A stretch of DNA of 33,519 nt from positions 1 to 33,519 of the forward strand of contig JANQEK010000033.1 of assembly GCA_028278405.1 (NCBI GenBank), read 5' to 3'. Both the position numbers and the translations under genes were made by a program. This stretch comes from Nitrospinaceae bacterium. GTDB taxonomy: Bacteria; Nitrospinota; Nitrospinia; Nitrospinales; Nitrospinaceae. Every line of letters begins with the position of its first letter. Position 1 is the stretch's first letter. Under the pieces are notes generated by a model. It searched no databases and was not told the DNA's origin. It saw only the letters and a program-made list of their open reading frames with translations. Positions 23,490-30,404 of the stretch are shown here, piece after piece.

Positions 23490-24776
23490 TTATTGCAAAG
23501 CGGCGAGATTTTTTCTGATGGTTACTATCCACGCGCGGGCAGCTTCCTTTTCTACTGGGGTGAAGCCGGGAAGCTGAATCATGGTTTCAACGCCTTTTAT
23601 TTTTTGATTCACGTATTCCGCAAAGGCTTGCGGGTTGTCGGCGGCAAGTCGTATTTCACCCGCGCCATCCAGGAATCTCTTTTTTAAATAATGAAAGTAC
23701 AAAGCGAGGCGCTGAGACGGATCCTTCGGACCTTTGCCATACTGCAGATGCATTAGAGCTTCTTTACGCCGATCAATAATGTAACCCAGCCGTGTGTTAT
23801 CGTCTTTGTTGAATTGAAGGTCGAATACACCAAACGCCCAGTCCTTTGCTTCTTCACTCACTTTCAATTGTGGAAGAGGGAGGTGTTTGACTGCGGCAAT
23901 TTCCAATAGTAAGGACCGTACTCCGGTGCGGTCGCTCCAGTAGGCTGCTTGTAAGGGGATGTCACGATTCAATCGGCTGACTTCTGCAAGAACGGGTTCC
24001 ATTTTGGCGATGGCCTCCGACAACCTCTGCAGCGTGGCCTCATCAAATTCATTGAGAAACCATTGTGTTTCCCTAGGCACATTCGATTTCTCCCGAATAT
24101 TCCTTTTGAAATATGCATTAAGAATCTGGGTCATGTCCGGTATAAAAAACGCTTCCAGGACTTTTTCAAAATACGGGAAATTCAGGATCAAAAACTGAGG
24201 GTCGGACCGGATATTCAGTCCATAAGCTTCCAGTTCGTTGACGTGGCCCAGGAAGGATTGTGTGAGGTGCAGTGTCTCATGGAGATGGGTTGCTTCTCCG
24301 TAGACTTTAGAGTCGATCAGGATACTTCCGGGAGAAATACGGATAGTGTCGAACGTGGCGTGCGCCAACTGACCGGGTTGGAGCAGAGCATCGGAATAGG
24401 GTTGAATAATGTATTGGCGTAGCGGTACGGGACGGTTTCCGGGTAGGGTTTCCTTCAAGCGGCCCAGCACGCGCTTCATGCGCCCCGCTGCCTTTTGAAC
24501 CAGTTGTTCCGGCTGGTGGCATTTTCCGCAATCGTAATTCTCAAATCCGGGGATCAGGAAGGTTGTGATGCCGGATCCATCCACCGGTTGCCGCGCGACA
24601 TAGTTTTTCAGTGTTCTGCCCGTCAGGCCGGGGTCTTGCTTGGGGAGATGTTGGGAAACCAGGGAATCGAGCTCGCCAAGTCCGATTCGAGGCTCTTCGG
24701 CCAGCAGTTGACCGGACCCTCCCAGCCACAGGGCTATCGTGAGCGTGATCCAGGCCCTCTGTTTGGGCCTGAGCAT
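23490..24776 (-). CDS. Periplasmic protein with one heme c site and an HExxH zinc-protease motif
   Basis: A 428-residue protein with a signal peptide (cleavage near LLA-EE, residue 26). One heme c motif, C83-GKC-H87, lies in an otherwise undefined domain. A zincin motif follows: H166-E167-TL-H170, in EATHLHETLHLTQ, with a glutamate-rich NELEAYG segment at residues 180-186 that can supply the third ligand. The rest (about 190-428) is helical and unfamiliar. It is translated directly after the diheme/ethylbenzene-dehydrogenase-domain gene: the last base of that gene's TGA is the first base of this ATG. The tie suggests a shared periplasmic complex, perhaps a maturation or assembly protease. I know no named family that combines both motifs. 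Confidence 0.72.
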   Translation of the reverse strand: MLRPKQRAWITLTIALWLGGSGQLLAEEPRIGLGELDSLVSQHLPKQDPGLTGRTLKNYVARQPVDGSGITTFLIPGFENYDCGKCHQPEQLVQKAAGRMKRVLGRLKETLPGNRPVPLRQYIIQPYSDALLQPGQLAHATFDTIRISPGSILIDSKVYGEATHLHETLHLTQSFLGHVNELEAYGLNIRSDPQFLILNFPYFEKVLEAFFIPDMTQILNAYFKRNIREKSNVPRETQWFLNEFDEATLQRLSEAIAKMEPVLAEVSRLNRDIPLQAAYWSDRTGVRSLLLEIAAVKHLPLPQLKVSEEAKDWAFGVFDLQFNKDDNTRLGYIIDRRKEALMHLQYGKGPKDPSQRLALYFHYLKKRFLDGAGEIRLAADNPQAFAEYVNQKIKGVETMIQLPGFTPVEKEAARAWIVTIRKNLAALQ

Positions 24777-26560
24777 CAGCCCCCCTTGGCGGTGGACGGT
24801 GCTCGCATAATATTGAGTCTCTGCCAGACGCTGACGACCTTGCGTCCATTGCGGTCTTCTTTTTTACCGTCCCACACGGCAAAGGCGACCAGGAGAGGTT
24901 CCTTTTTATCAAAGATGGCGTCCCACTTCCCGGATACCGCGAAAGTGCGGGTGAACACCACCGTCCATTCCCCGTCTTTCCAGACGCCGGTTCCTTCTAC
25001 ATTCTGGTATTCCCGGGGTTGGGGTGTGATGGAGCCGAATCCCTCCGAGTTCAGTTCCTCCACCGAGTTTTCCTGGGTGGTGCCCAGTTTGGTTACGGGG
25101 TTGGACATGACGCCGCCGAAGATGAGCGCGTCCATATCGACTCCGCCGGTGGAGTATTCGGAATCCTCTGAGGCTTCCAGCGTTTCCTCGAGGCCGGCTT
25201 TCCAGTGCCAGATATTGACCGGCTTCCCGCGGTTACCCATCCCAAAAAACGGTTCGTTGTGACCATGGGTATGCAGGGTGACGTCTCCAAGGGCCAACTG
25301 AACGGCGACGCCGTCGGTGAACACGTCGGCCCGGCCCTCAACAAACCCATCTTTGGACGGGTCCTTCCACTTGAGGCGAACGGCCAGAACTTCGCCGTTG
25401 TTGACAGAAGTGACGTTGATGATTTCAATAGCTCCCCGGCGTGCAGACAGGGGCCGTAAAACCAGATTGGTGGACTTGACGTCTTTCCAGACGGGGCTTT
25501 CGGGATTGGTATCCAGTTCGTAAGGAACGTTGTAGGACATTATATCGGTTTCAAATTCCCCTTTCTGGAAACCCTTTCTGAAATTGGAACGGATATAGTG
25601 CACCAATGCCCAGCGGTCGTTTTCAGAAAGATGAGCGTAGGAATTCATCGGGGTGCCGTCCAGCCCGGTAGAAATTGTCCGGAATATGTCCTTCGGCTCA
25701 TGTCCGGCTTTGTAGTAGTTGGGATTTGTAATGTCATGAACAAACACCGCATGTTTCCAGGCGTCCATCAATGATTCAGCGAGACGTCCGTCACCTCGTC
25801 CGGAAACTCCATGACAGTCCACACATTTATGCTTTACGTATAGTTTCTTGCCCTGGGCGATCAATGTCTTGGAACTGGGAACAGTCTTGATGGACAAACT
25901 TTTCCCCGGAGCTTCGGTACGAAAGCGATCGGAAAAACTCTTGATCAGGTTGACCAGTGCCCAGGTATCTTGTGGAGAGAGAGCATCGCCCCAGGCAGGC
26001 ATCGAAGTTCCCGGCACACCGCGGATAATCGTACGGTACAGGTCCTCATCTTTCGGAAGTGTTCCTGTCGGGGTGGAGCGAAATTTGAAGATACCTTTGC
26101 GAAAATCGCGCGGCCAGGGATACAGATAGTCGGTTGCCGTGCCGCCACCGTTGCCGTCCCGTCCATGACAGTAGACACACATATGAAGGTAAATATTGCG
26201 GCCGCGGTTTAACAAGGCCTGCGCTTTGGATTTTGGTCTCTGCAGATTGCCCATGTCATGCGATCCGCGCTTGAGAAATGGATCGGATCCCATGTCATGA
26301 TTCATATGGCCCATGTCGTGCTGGCTGTGGTCCATACCTTTGGAAGGAGTTTCCTGCATGTACTCAGAGCCGGGTGCGGATTTTTCCCCGAATTCGATCA
26401 TGCCTTCGGGTTTGGCGGGCAGTTTTTCAAGATCGTGCTTATGCTTTTCCTGTCCGTGAGAAAAAACAAGATCGGGGGTACTCCATATCAAGGCGAGGGC
26501 GGCCAACAATACTAAACTGGCAACGCTTCCTCCGAGTGAGAGTTTTATTTTACTGTTCAT
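24776..26560 (-). CDS. Diheme cytochrome c with ethylbenzene-dehydrogenase-type heme domain (NxrC-like)
   Basis: A 594-residue exported protein: an N-terminal hydrophobic signal or anchor (about residues 10-30), then a His/Met-rich linker (about 72-104, repeats of MDHSQHDMGH type). Two cytochrome c domains follow with C128-VYC-H132 and C246-VDC-H250, and likely axial methionines M187 (GTSMPAW) and M305 (GTPMNSY). The C-terminal part (about 355-590) matches ethylbenzene dehydrogenase gamma-type heme-b domains (WKD, DGVAVQLAL, WHWKAG, VVFTRTF, VAFAVWDG). Such domains are gamma subunits of DMSO-reductase-family enzymes, including nitrite oxidoreductase NxrC. It would carry electrons in the periplasm. 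ACGAGGTG is the ribosome site. No molybdoenzyme catalytic subunit lies in the window, so the partner is unknown. Confidence 0.88.
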   Translation of the reverse strand: MNSKIKLSLGGSVASLVLLAALALIWSTPDLVFSHGQEKHKHDLEKLPAKPEGMIEFGEKSAPGSEYMQETPSKGMDHSQHDMGHMNHDMGSDPFLKRGSHDMGNLQRPKSKAQALLNRGRNIYLHMCVYCHGRDGNGGGTATDYLYPWPRDFRKGIFKFRSTPTGTLPKDEDLYRTIIRGVPGTSMPAWGDALSPQDTWALVNLIKSFSDRFRTEAPGKSLSIKTVPSSKTLIAQGKKLYVKHKCVDCHGVSGRGDGRLAESLMDAWKHAVFVHDITNPNYYKAGHEPKDIFRTISTGLDGTPMNSYAHLSENDRWALVHYIRSNFRKGFQKGEFETDIMSYNVPYELDTNPESPVWKDVKSTNLVLRPLSARRGAIEIINVTSVNNGEVLAVRLKWKDPSKDGFVEGRADVFTDGVAVQLALGDVTLHTHGHNEPFFGMGNRGKPVNIWHWKAGLEETLEASEDSEYSTGGVDMDALIFGGVMSNPVTKLGTTQENSVEELNSEGFGSITPQPREYQNVEGTGVWKDGEWTVVFTRTFAVSGKWDAIFDKKEPLLVAFAVWDGKKEDRNGRKVVSVWQRLNIMRAPSTAKGG

Positions 26561-26608
26561 TAAACACCTCGTTAGGGAGAGGGGTTTCCTGCCATGACCC
26601 GTGAGGTT

Positions 26609-27112
26609 TTACCGGGCTTTGCGGACCATTTTGACTCCCTGGTCCAGGTCACCCAAATCTTTTAGATTCCAGTAATCTTCGCGTTGACCCAAACCAAAGT
26701 ACCAGGCATTGTCGAGGTTGCGTTCGGTGCCGGTCCAAAGATAATAGCTGCCGCCCGAGGCAAACACTTCTGGAAGGCCAATGGGGTCACCGTCCTTGCT
26801 TTCAACCGGTCGTTTGGAATCCCACAACTGCTTTAGTTCTTCCAGAGTCGGCAAGCGCCAATCATCATATCCGGCAAACTTTTCAGAATTTTTACCGTCA
26901 ACATATTCCAGAGCCTCATACCAGTTCATCCCCTTTTTCCTGTCATGATAAGAGTCCGTTTTCTGCCACATCAGGCCGGTACGGGAATCTAAAACGGTTC
27001 CCTTTGAATCAACGGAAAATCGTGCCGATTCAGCCCAGGCGGGGAAAACAAGAATTCCAATCAATAAAGAGGGGATTAACCAAAAGCTCCTGAATTTATC
27101 TCGAACTTTCAT
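26609..27112 (-). CDS. DUF1566 (Lcl-type) secreted protein
   Basis: A 167-residue protein with a signal peptide (cleavage near AWAES, residue 27). The mature part has the DUF1566 pattern: TVLDSRTGLMWQKTD, MNWYEALEYVD, YDDWRLPTLEELKQLWD, YLWTGTERNLDNAWYF and a final VRKAR. These domains resemble C-type-lectin-like/formylglycine-type folds and are usually surface or secreted, but the function is unsettled. It lies 48 bases before the NxrC-like gene on the same strand and may share its transcript. Confidence 0.87.
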   Translation of the reverse strand: MKVRDKFRSFWLIPSLLIGILVFPAWAESARFSVDSKGTVLDSRTGLMWQKTDSYHDRKKGMNWYEALEYVDGKNSEKFAGYDDWRLPTLEELKQLWDSKRPVESKDGDPIGLPEVFASGGSYYLWTGTERNLDNAWYFGLGQREDYWNLKDLGDLDQGVKMVRKAR

Positions 27113-27208
27113 AAGAAATAGATTATGGTTTGAATACTCATCTTATTATACTAACCGGAAGACACCAAACCAATTTCTTTTTAATCAGGCATAATTCAAG
27201 AAAATCCC

Positions 27209-27961
27209 ATGAAATTAACGGTTTTAGGCTCAGGCACGGCGGTTCCCAGTCGCCAGCGCAATTCTGCGGGGTATCTGCTGGAGGAGAACGGCCATCGGAT
27301 TCTGGTTGATTTCGGGTACGGTAATGTACATCAATTGCTGGGTTTGGAGATCACTTATCACGATATCGACCGGATTTTTTTCACCCATCCCCATCCGGAC
27401 CATATGTGCGATCTGATTCCATTCCTGTTCGCCTGTAAATATCCACTCGATCCCCGTACTCGGAATTTGCCGGTTGTCGGGGGGCCGGGATTCACAGAAT
27501 ACTTTAACCGCATGATGGAGGCATTCAATCATTGGCTGACCCCGGATTCTTTTGAAGTTCAGGTGATTGAACTGGATGAAGAGGAACGCGAATTCGATGG
27601 GTTGAAAGTGATTCCCGGAAAAGTCCAGCATATTGAAATGAGCCGCGGATTCCGCTTTACCAATGCGGAAGGTAAAACGGTGGTCTTTTCCGGAGACACG
27701 GATTATTGCGCTGGAATTGTGGAGCTGGGACGGGAAGCGGACCTGTTGATTCTTGAATGTTCCACCCCGGACGATATGAAGGTTGTGAAGCACTTAACTC
27801 CCAAATTATGCGGCAGGATAGCGAGAGAGGCGGGGTGCCGGACCCTTTTGCTATCACACTTTTATCCTCCCTGCGAGATGGCCTCGGTGCTGGAGGTTTG
27901 CCAGCGAGAGTTTTCAGGGGAAATCATTTTAGCCAACGATTTGACCGTTGTGGACCTGTAG
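27209..27961 (+). CDS. MBL-fold metallohydrolase (RNase Z-like)
   Basis: A 250-residue soluble metallo-beta-lactamase-fold protein. The metal motif H60-x-H62-x-D64-H65 (FFTHPHPDHMCDL) is intact, with further ligands at QHIEMSRG, FSGDTDYC and LLSHFYPP. Overall pattern (LGSGTAVPSRQRNSAGYLL) resembles the RNase Z/ElaC subgroup, but at 250 residues it lacks the exosite insertion of RNase Z. Hydrolysis of a phosphodiester or related ester is likely; the substrate is unknown. It stands alone, divergent from the DUF1566 gene. Confidence 0.85.
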   Translation: MKLTVLGSGTAVPSRQRNSAGYLLEENGHRILVDFGYGNVHQLLGLEITYHDIDRIFFTHPHPDHMCDLIPFLFACKYPLDPRTRNLPVVGGPGFTEYFNRMMEAFNHWLTPDSFEVQVIELDEEEREFDGLKVIPGKVQHIEMSRGFRFTNAEGKTVVFSGDTDYCAGIVELGREADLLILECSTPDDMKVVKHLTPKLCGRIAREAGCRTLLLSHFYPPCEMASVLEVCQREFSGEIILANDLTVVDL

Positions 27962-28225
27962 CGAGATACCCCTTTTCTACCCCCAATTTAGCCTCAAAAA
28001 TGTCAGTTTCTGACAGAATTTGTCCTTCCGATATTTTGCAAGGTTATCTGAAAACTCCGACTACTTAGAAAAGCGATTTTTCCCTTATTTGTAAGTTGTT
28101 CAAAAATCACTCGTTACCGTCGCAGATGAGGACTCGGAGGGTCTGTGCTCCAAAATTCAGGGTTTTGGAATGGCAATTGCTTTAACTAAGTAACGATTAA
28201 TGAGATTGCTAATAAGGCCAGCTCA

Positions 28226-28570
28226 ATGAAACAGGCGATAAAGTCCGGTTTGCAGATGACGATTCTTGCGGGATTGATTCTGCCGACTTCTGCGTCAGCA
28301 GGGATTCTCAGTAGTCTGGAGGCACAATGCCTGTGTCTTACGGAGCATGCGACTTTGGGTCAACTCATCAGTCTGGGCGTGATGCTGACCTTGGTAACGG
28401 GAATCATTGTGTTGAAGTGGGTGTATCGAAGCGGGTTCGGTCAAGCAACGCAGAAAGAAAAATCAGAAGCAGAGAACTCAGCTGTTCAAATATTGAAGCA
28501 ATTGAAAATTGGAGCACGGTTTTCCAATTGGAGCAATTGCAACCGGTTGGCTGGGCAAAAGATAAAGTAA
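28226..28570 (+). CDS. Small exported or membrane protein of unknown function
   Basis: A 114-residue protein with a typical signal peptide (cleavage near ASA-G, residue 26), a short Cys-containing stretch (QCLCL), one transmembrane helix (about residues 44-66) and a basic C-terminal tail. AAGG lies about 12 bases before the ATG. No family recognised. The 3' end of the frame holds a two-part hairpin: GCAATTG (28498-28504) pairs with CAATTGC (28534-28540), and AATTGGA (28507-28513) with TCCAATT (28523-28529). The 264-base gap upstream has no evident feature besides a possible promoter. The signal peptide supports coding, but the tail may not be functional. Confidence 0.55.
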   Translation: MKQAIKSGLQMTILAGLILPTSASAGILSSLEAQCLCLTEHATLGQLISLGVMLTLVTGIIVLKWVYRSGFGQATQKEKSEAENSAVQILKQLKIGARFSNWSNCNRLAGQKIK

Positions 28571-28614
28571 GCGATACCAGATTTAAAGACGGATAAGTTT
28601 TCATCTCCCCCGAT

Positions 28615-28678
28615 CCAGCTATTCGGGGACGCGGAATTCGAGCGCCGCAATTCCCTGAATAGCTGGCTCACCTTTTTT
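28615..28678 (+). terminator. Large hairpin with downstream T run
   Basis: CCAGCTATTC (28615-28624) pairs with GAATAGCTGG (28657-28666). Pairing continues inward (one G-U, then GGGA with TCCC), and an inner GCGG/CCGC stem lies at 28631-28634 and 28645-28648. T residues at 28673-28678 follow after six bases. It probably ends the transcript of the small membrane-protein gene, though the gap before the T run is longer than ideal. Confidence 0.6.
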
Positions 28679-28736
28679 CTTTAAGACAGTTAATTTTTGA
28701 TAGATACACAGCGCTTTGCATAAGACCTCATTCAAT

Positions 28737-28755
28737 TTGTACAGAAAACGTACAA
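28737..28755. promoter_or_regulatory. Palindrome TTGTAC-N7-GTACAA
   Basis: A perfect six-base inverted repeat with a seven-base spacer; its right arm runs into a TACAAT -10-like hexamer (28751-28756). A further GTAC half-site lies about 20 bases downstream (CTGTACC). This looks like an operator over a promoter pointing right, but the first recognised gene downstream is 750 bases away, so it may serve an RNA. Confidence 0.35.
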
Positions 28756-28967
28756 TGCTTTATTAAAATCTGTACCAATTTTGTTTCAAATGTGGTGCAG
28801 ACAAAAACAGTGGGCCCGTACCCTGGGATGTTCGTCAGAATTCCGGTTTTTTTAGCAGAGGAAACCATTTGTTTTTTAATTAGTTAAATTATGATTTAGA
28901 TTTTTGTACGGAAAACCGACAAAGAAATTTGTTTTGGAATACATATTGCTAAATAAATAGTGTTATC

Positions 28968-29105
28968 CGGGCGCTTCATTCGGCCCGCGCAGTATTTTGC
29001 CAAGGACACAGTAGAAAGAAGATTTTCTTCGTTGGCAAGTTTTCCTCCAAGTAACTTGCCAGATTGGGTACCGGAGTATGCGTTCAGCAGGCCGCATGCT
29101 CCGGT
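28968..29105 (+). ncRNA. Possible structured RNA or mobile-element end: consecutive inverted repeats
   Basis: Four stem-loops follow one another: CGGGC/GCCCG (28968-28987), GAAGA/TCTTC (29018-29030), TGGCAAGTT/AACTTGCCA (29033-29061, nine perfect pairs) and a 13-pair stem (29070-29082 with 29093-29105). The last has one T-G apposition, which pairs as U-G only in plus-strand RNA. A T run at 29135-29140 could mark an end. No known RNA family was recognised; it could also be a folded single-strand recombination site. Confidence 0.35.
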
Positions 29106-29504
29106 TGCCTTTATTGCGGATGTTCCCCCTCCAGTTTTTTCCAATTGATCAAAACATCGTCATCATCTTTATTTGAACAGCATTAACTCAAAACTTGTAT
29201 CTGAAGAGTAAAATCAACTATTCAGTTGAACTCATCATTGTCGGTAAAGAGTGACCCCACTTGTTTCCAGGCTGACAATTTCTGTCGGTCTTTGGGCAGG
29301 CTTTTTTTGTTCTTCTGACCTTCTCAGAAATTTTGAAAAATTTACATCTCTCCTTTTACAAAGAGCTCAAAAATAACAATAACTTATCTAAAAGACACAT
29401 TTACCTTTAGTGTAACTAAATGTTTTTCAATCATTTAGGAACGTGACTTGCTTAATCTTAAGTAGAATTTTTTATGCCTGTTGTGGGCTTATGGAGGAAA
29501 AGTC

Positions 29505-29744
29505 ATGAGTGTTTTTTGGATGGGATTGTCTATATTTGCTGTGATTTTAATCAGCTTTCTTTTTATTTTGGGAGTCACAAAAGGGGTAACTCAGGTGGCC
29601 CAAAGTAATAGAAAGGATGCATTACCTGCGAACTGGGTTGTTCGCCAGGTTTATTCGGGAGATGACTCTTACTGCCATCCCGATCTCAAAAAAATGTCTG
29701 ACCTGCAAGAAGATGAGTTGGTAGAGGGTGCAGAAAACATCTGA
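29505..29744 (+). CDS. Small single-pass membrane protein
   Basis: A 79-residue protein: one N-terminal transmembrane helix (MSVFWMGLSIFAVILISFLFILGV), then a soluble part with ANWVVRQVYSGDDSYCHPDLKKM and an acidic end. TGGAGGAAAAGTC gives a strong ribosome site before ATG 29505, so the longer frame from 29481 is not used. Function unknown. The stop codon lies within a hairpin (29741-29775), and the adjoining 41 bases are tandemly duplicated. Confidence 0.68.
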   Translation: MSVFWMGLSIFAVILISFLFILGVTKGVTQVAQSNRKDALPANWVVRQVYSGDDSYCHPDLKKMSDLQEDELVEGAENI

Positions 29745-29745
29745 C

Positions 29746-29827
29746 AACGGTGGTATCAAAATCCTCCGTTGTCAGGGTGGAAGGAAAACGGTGGTATCAA
29801 AATCCTCCGTTGTCAGGGTGGAAGGAA
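29746..29827. repeat. Tandem duplication of a 41-base hairpin unit
   Basis: Two identical 41-base copies lie head to tail (29746-29786 and 29787-29827). In the first copy, CTGACAACGG (29741-29750) pairs with CCGTTGTCAG (29766-29775) with an inner GG/CC after one mismatch. The second copy keeps only the shorter AACGG/CCGTT stem, because the CTGAC arm lies outside the unit. An eight-pair hairpin GAAGGAAA/TTTCCTTC (29821-29841) follows. The exact identity of the copies indicates a recent duplication. Confidence 0.95.
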
Positions 29828-29906
29828 ATCGGCTTTCCTTCTTGATTGCAATTTACTGAAATACCAGGAATGTGTGTGAGGCAAGGCTCATTGCTTTCTT
29901 CCTGGA

Positions 29907-30050
29907 TCAATCCTCGCTTTTTTTGCGTTTCTGATAGGCCTCGACGATTATCGTCATCAGCTTGAACACCCCAAGAGAGATGAACATTCCGAAGAGCAGC
30001 TGCAATAACGGCGGGAGCTCGCTGGTAAACCAATTATAAATTTCTTCCAT
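29907..30050 (-). CDS. 47-residue single-pass membrane microprotein
   Basis: A minus-strand frame from ATG 30050 encodes MEEIYNWFTSELPPLLQLLF, a hydrophobic helix (about residues 14-37) and a basic tail (YQKRKKSED). GAGGA lies about 13 bases before the start, and the gene begins 20 bases after the Nfu-domain stop on the same strand. The helix with charged, amphipathic ends looks like a genuine small membrane protein. A longer competing frame (29797-30033) has no such structure. Function unknown; coexpression with the Nfu-like gene is likely. Confidence 0.6.
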   Translation of the reverse strand: MEEIYNWFTSELPPLLQLLFGMFISLGVFKLMTIIVEAYQKRKKSED

Positions 30051-30070
30051 TTATTGTACGGTCCTCAGGC

Positions 30071-30340
30071 TCAGTCAAAGGATGCTTGGATTGCTTCAAC
30101 AGCGGAAGGCTGCAGATTGTCCCATTTCGCTTCGGGTTTCTTGGTGACGGTGATGAAATCCGCCATTAAAAACACACTGGCGACGCCTTCCAGTCCGAAC
30201 AGTGCTTTCGCAACCGTTGATTCTTCCGCCTCTTCGGCATTTGCGTAGGTTTTGTGGCCGGATTCAATGGCTTGCCGGTCAATGGTAAATTTCATTGCGT
30301 GCTCGTTGGGCGTAGTACTTACTTGAATATTTACAGCCAT
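30071..30340 (-). CDS. Stand-alone Nfu N-terminal domain protein
   Basis: An 89-residue protein with the Nfu N-domain pattern: IQVSTTPNEHAMKFTID, then ANAEEAEESTVAKALFGLEGVASVFLMADFITVTKK, and a final VEAIQASF. In Nfu/NifU-like proteins this domain precedes the CxxC iron-sulfur scaffold domain, which is absent here. GAGGAG lies eight bases before ATG 30340, so the in-frame start at 30358 is rejected. It may bind partners in iron-sulfur trafficking without holding a cluster. The TM microprotein follows in the same operon. Confidence 0.85.
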   Translation of the reverse strand: MAVNIQVSTTPNEHAMKFTIDRQAIESGHKTYANAEEAEESTVAKALFGLEGVASVFLMADFITVTKKPEAKWDNLQPSAVEAIQASFD

Positions 30341-30404
30341 TCGATTTTCTCCTCGCAATTGAATAAGCTCGCTGGGGGCAGCAACAGGGTTCTACAAAAA
30401 GTAT

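Larger units (their letters stand above)
28571..29504. other. Gene-poor region with hairpins and a palindrome
   Basis: About 930 bases with no convincing protein gene. It holds a large hairpin (28615-28666), a TTGTAC palindrome (28737-28755), a run of inverted repeats (28968-29105) and, before the next gene, CTAAATG-N9-CATTTAG (29416-29438). Frames of 62 and 82 codons on opposite strands cover 28896-29148 but share the hairpins and lack ribosome sites. GACA/TGTC arms near 29271-29285, followed by a T run at about 29302-29308, could be a weak terminator. Confidence 0.6.

Noticed and set aside
29070-29105. Group II intron domain V
   Set aside because: The 13-pair stem has a ten-base loop without a GNRA tetraloop, no bulge at the expected place and no reverse transcriptase nearby.
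28896-29148. Overlapping frames of 82 and 62 codons on opposite strands
   Set aside because: Neither has a ribosome site, and the shared hairpins explain the sequence better. I considered a tmRNA on the minus strand because of an ANEEN-like tag, but the tRNA-like ends are absent.
29746-29827. CRISPR array
   Set aside because: Two direct tandem copies without spacers and no cas genes.
29797-30033. A 78-codon minus-strand frame
   Set aside because: It crosses the tandem repeat and lacks family features; the 47-residue membrane frame beside it fits better.
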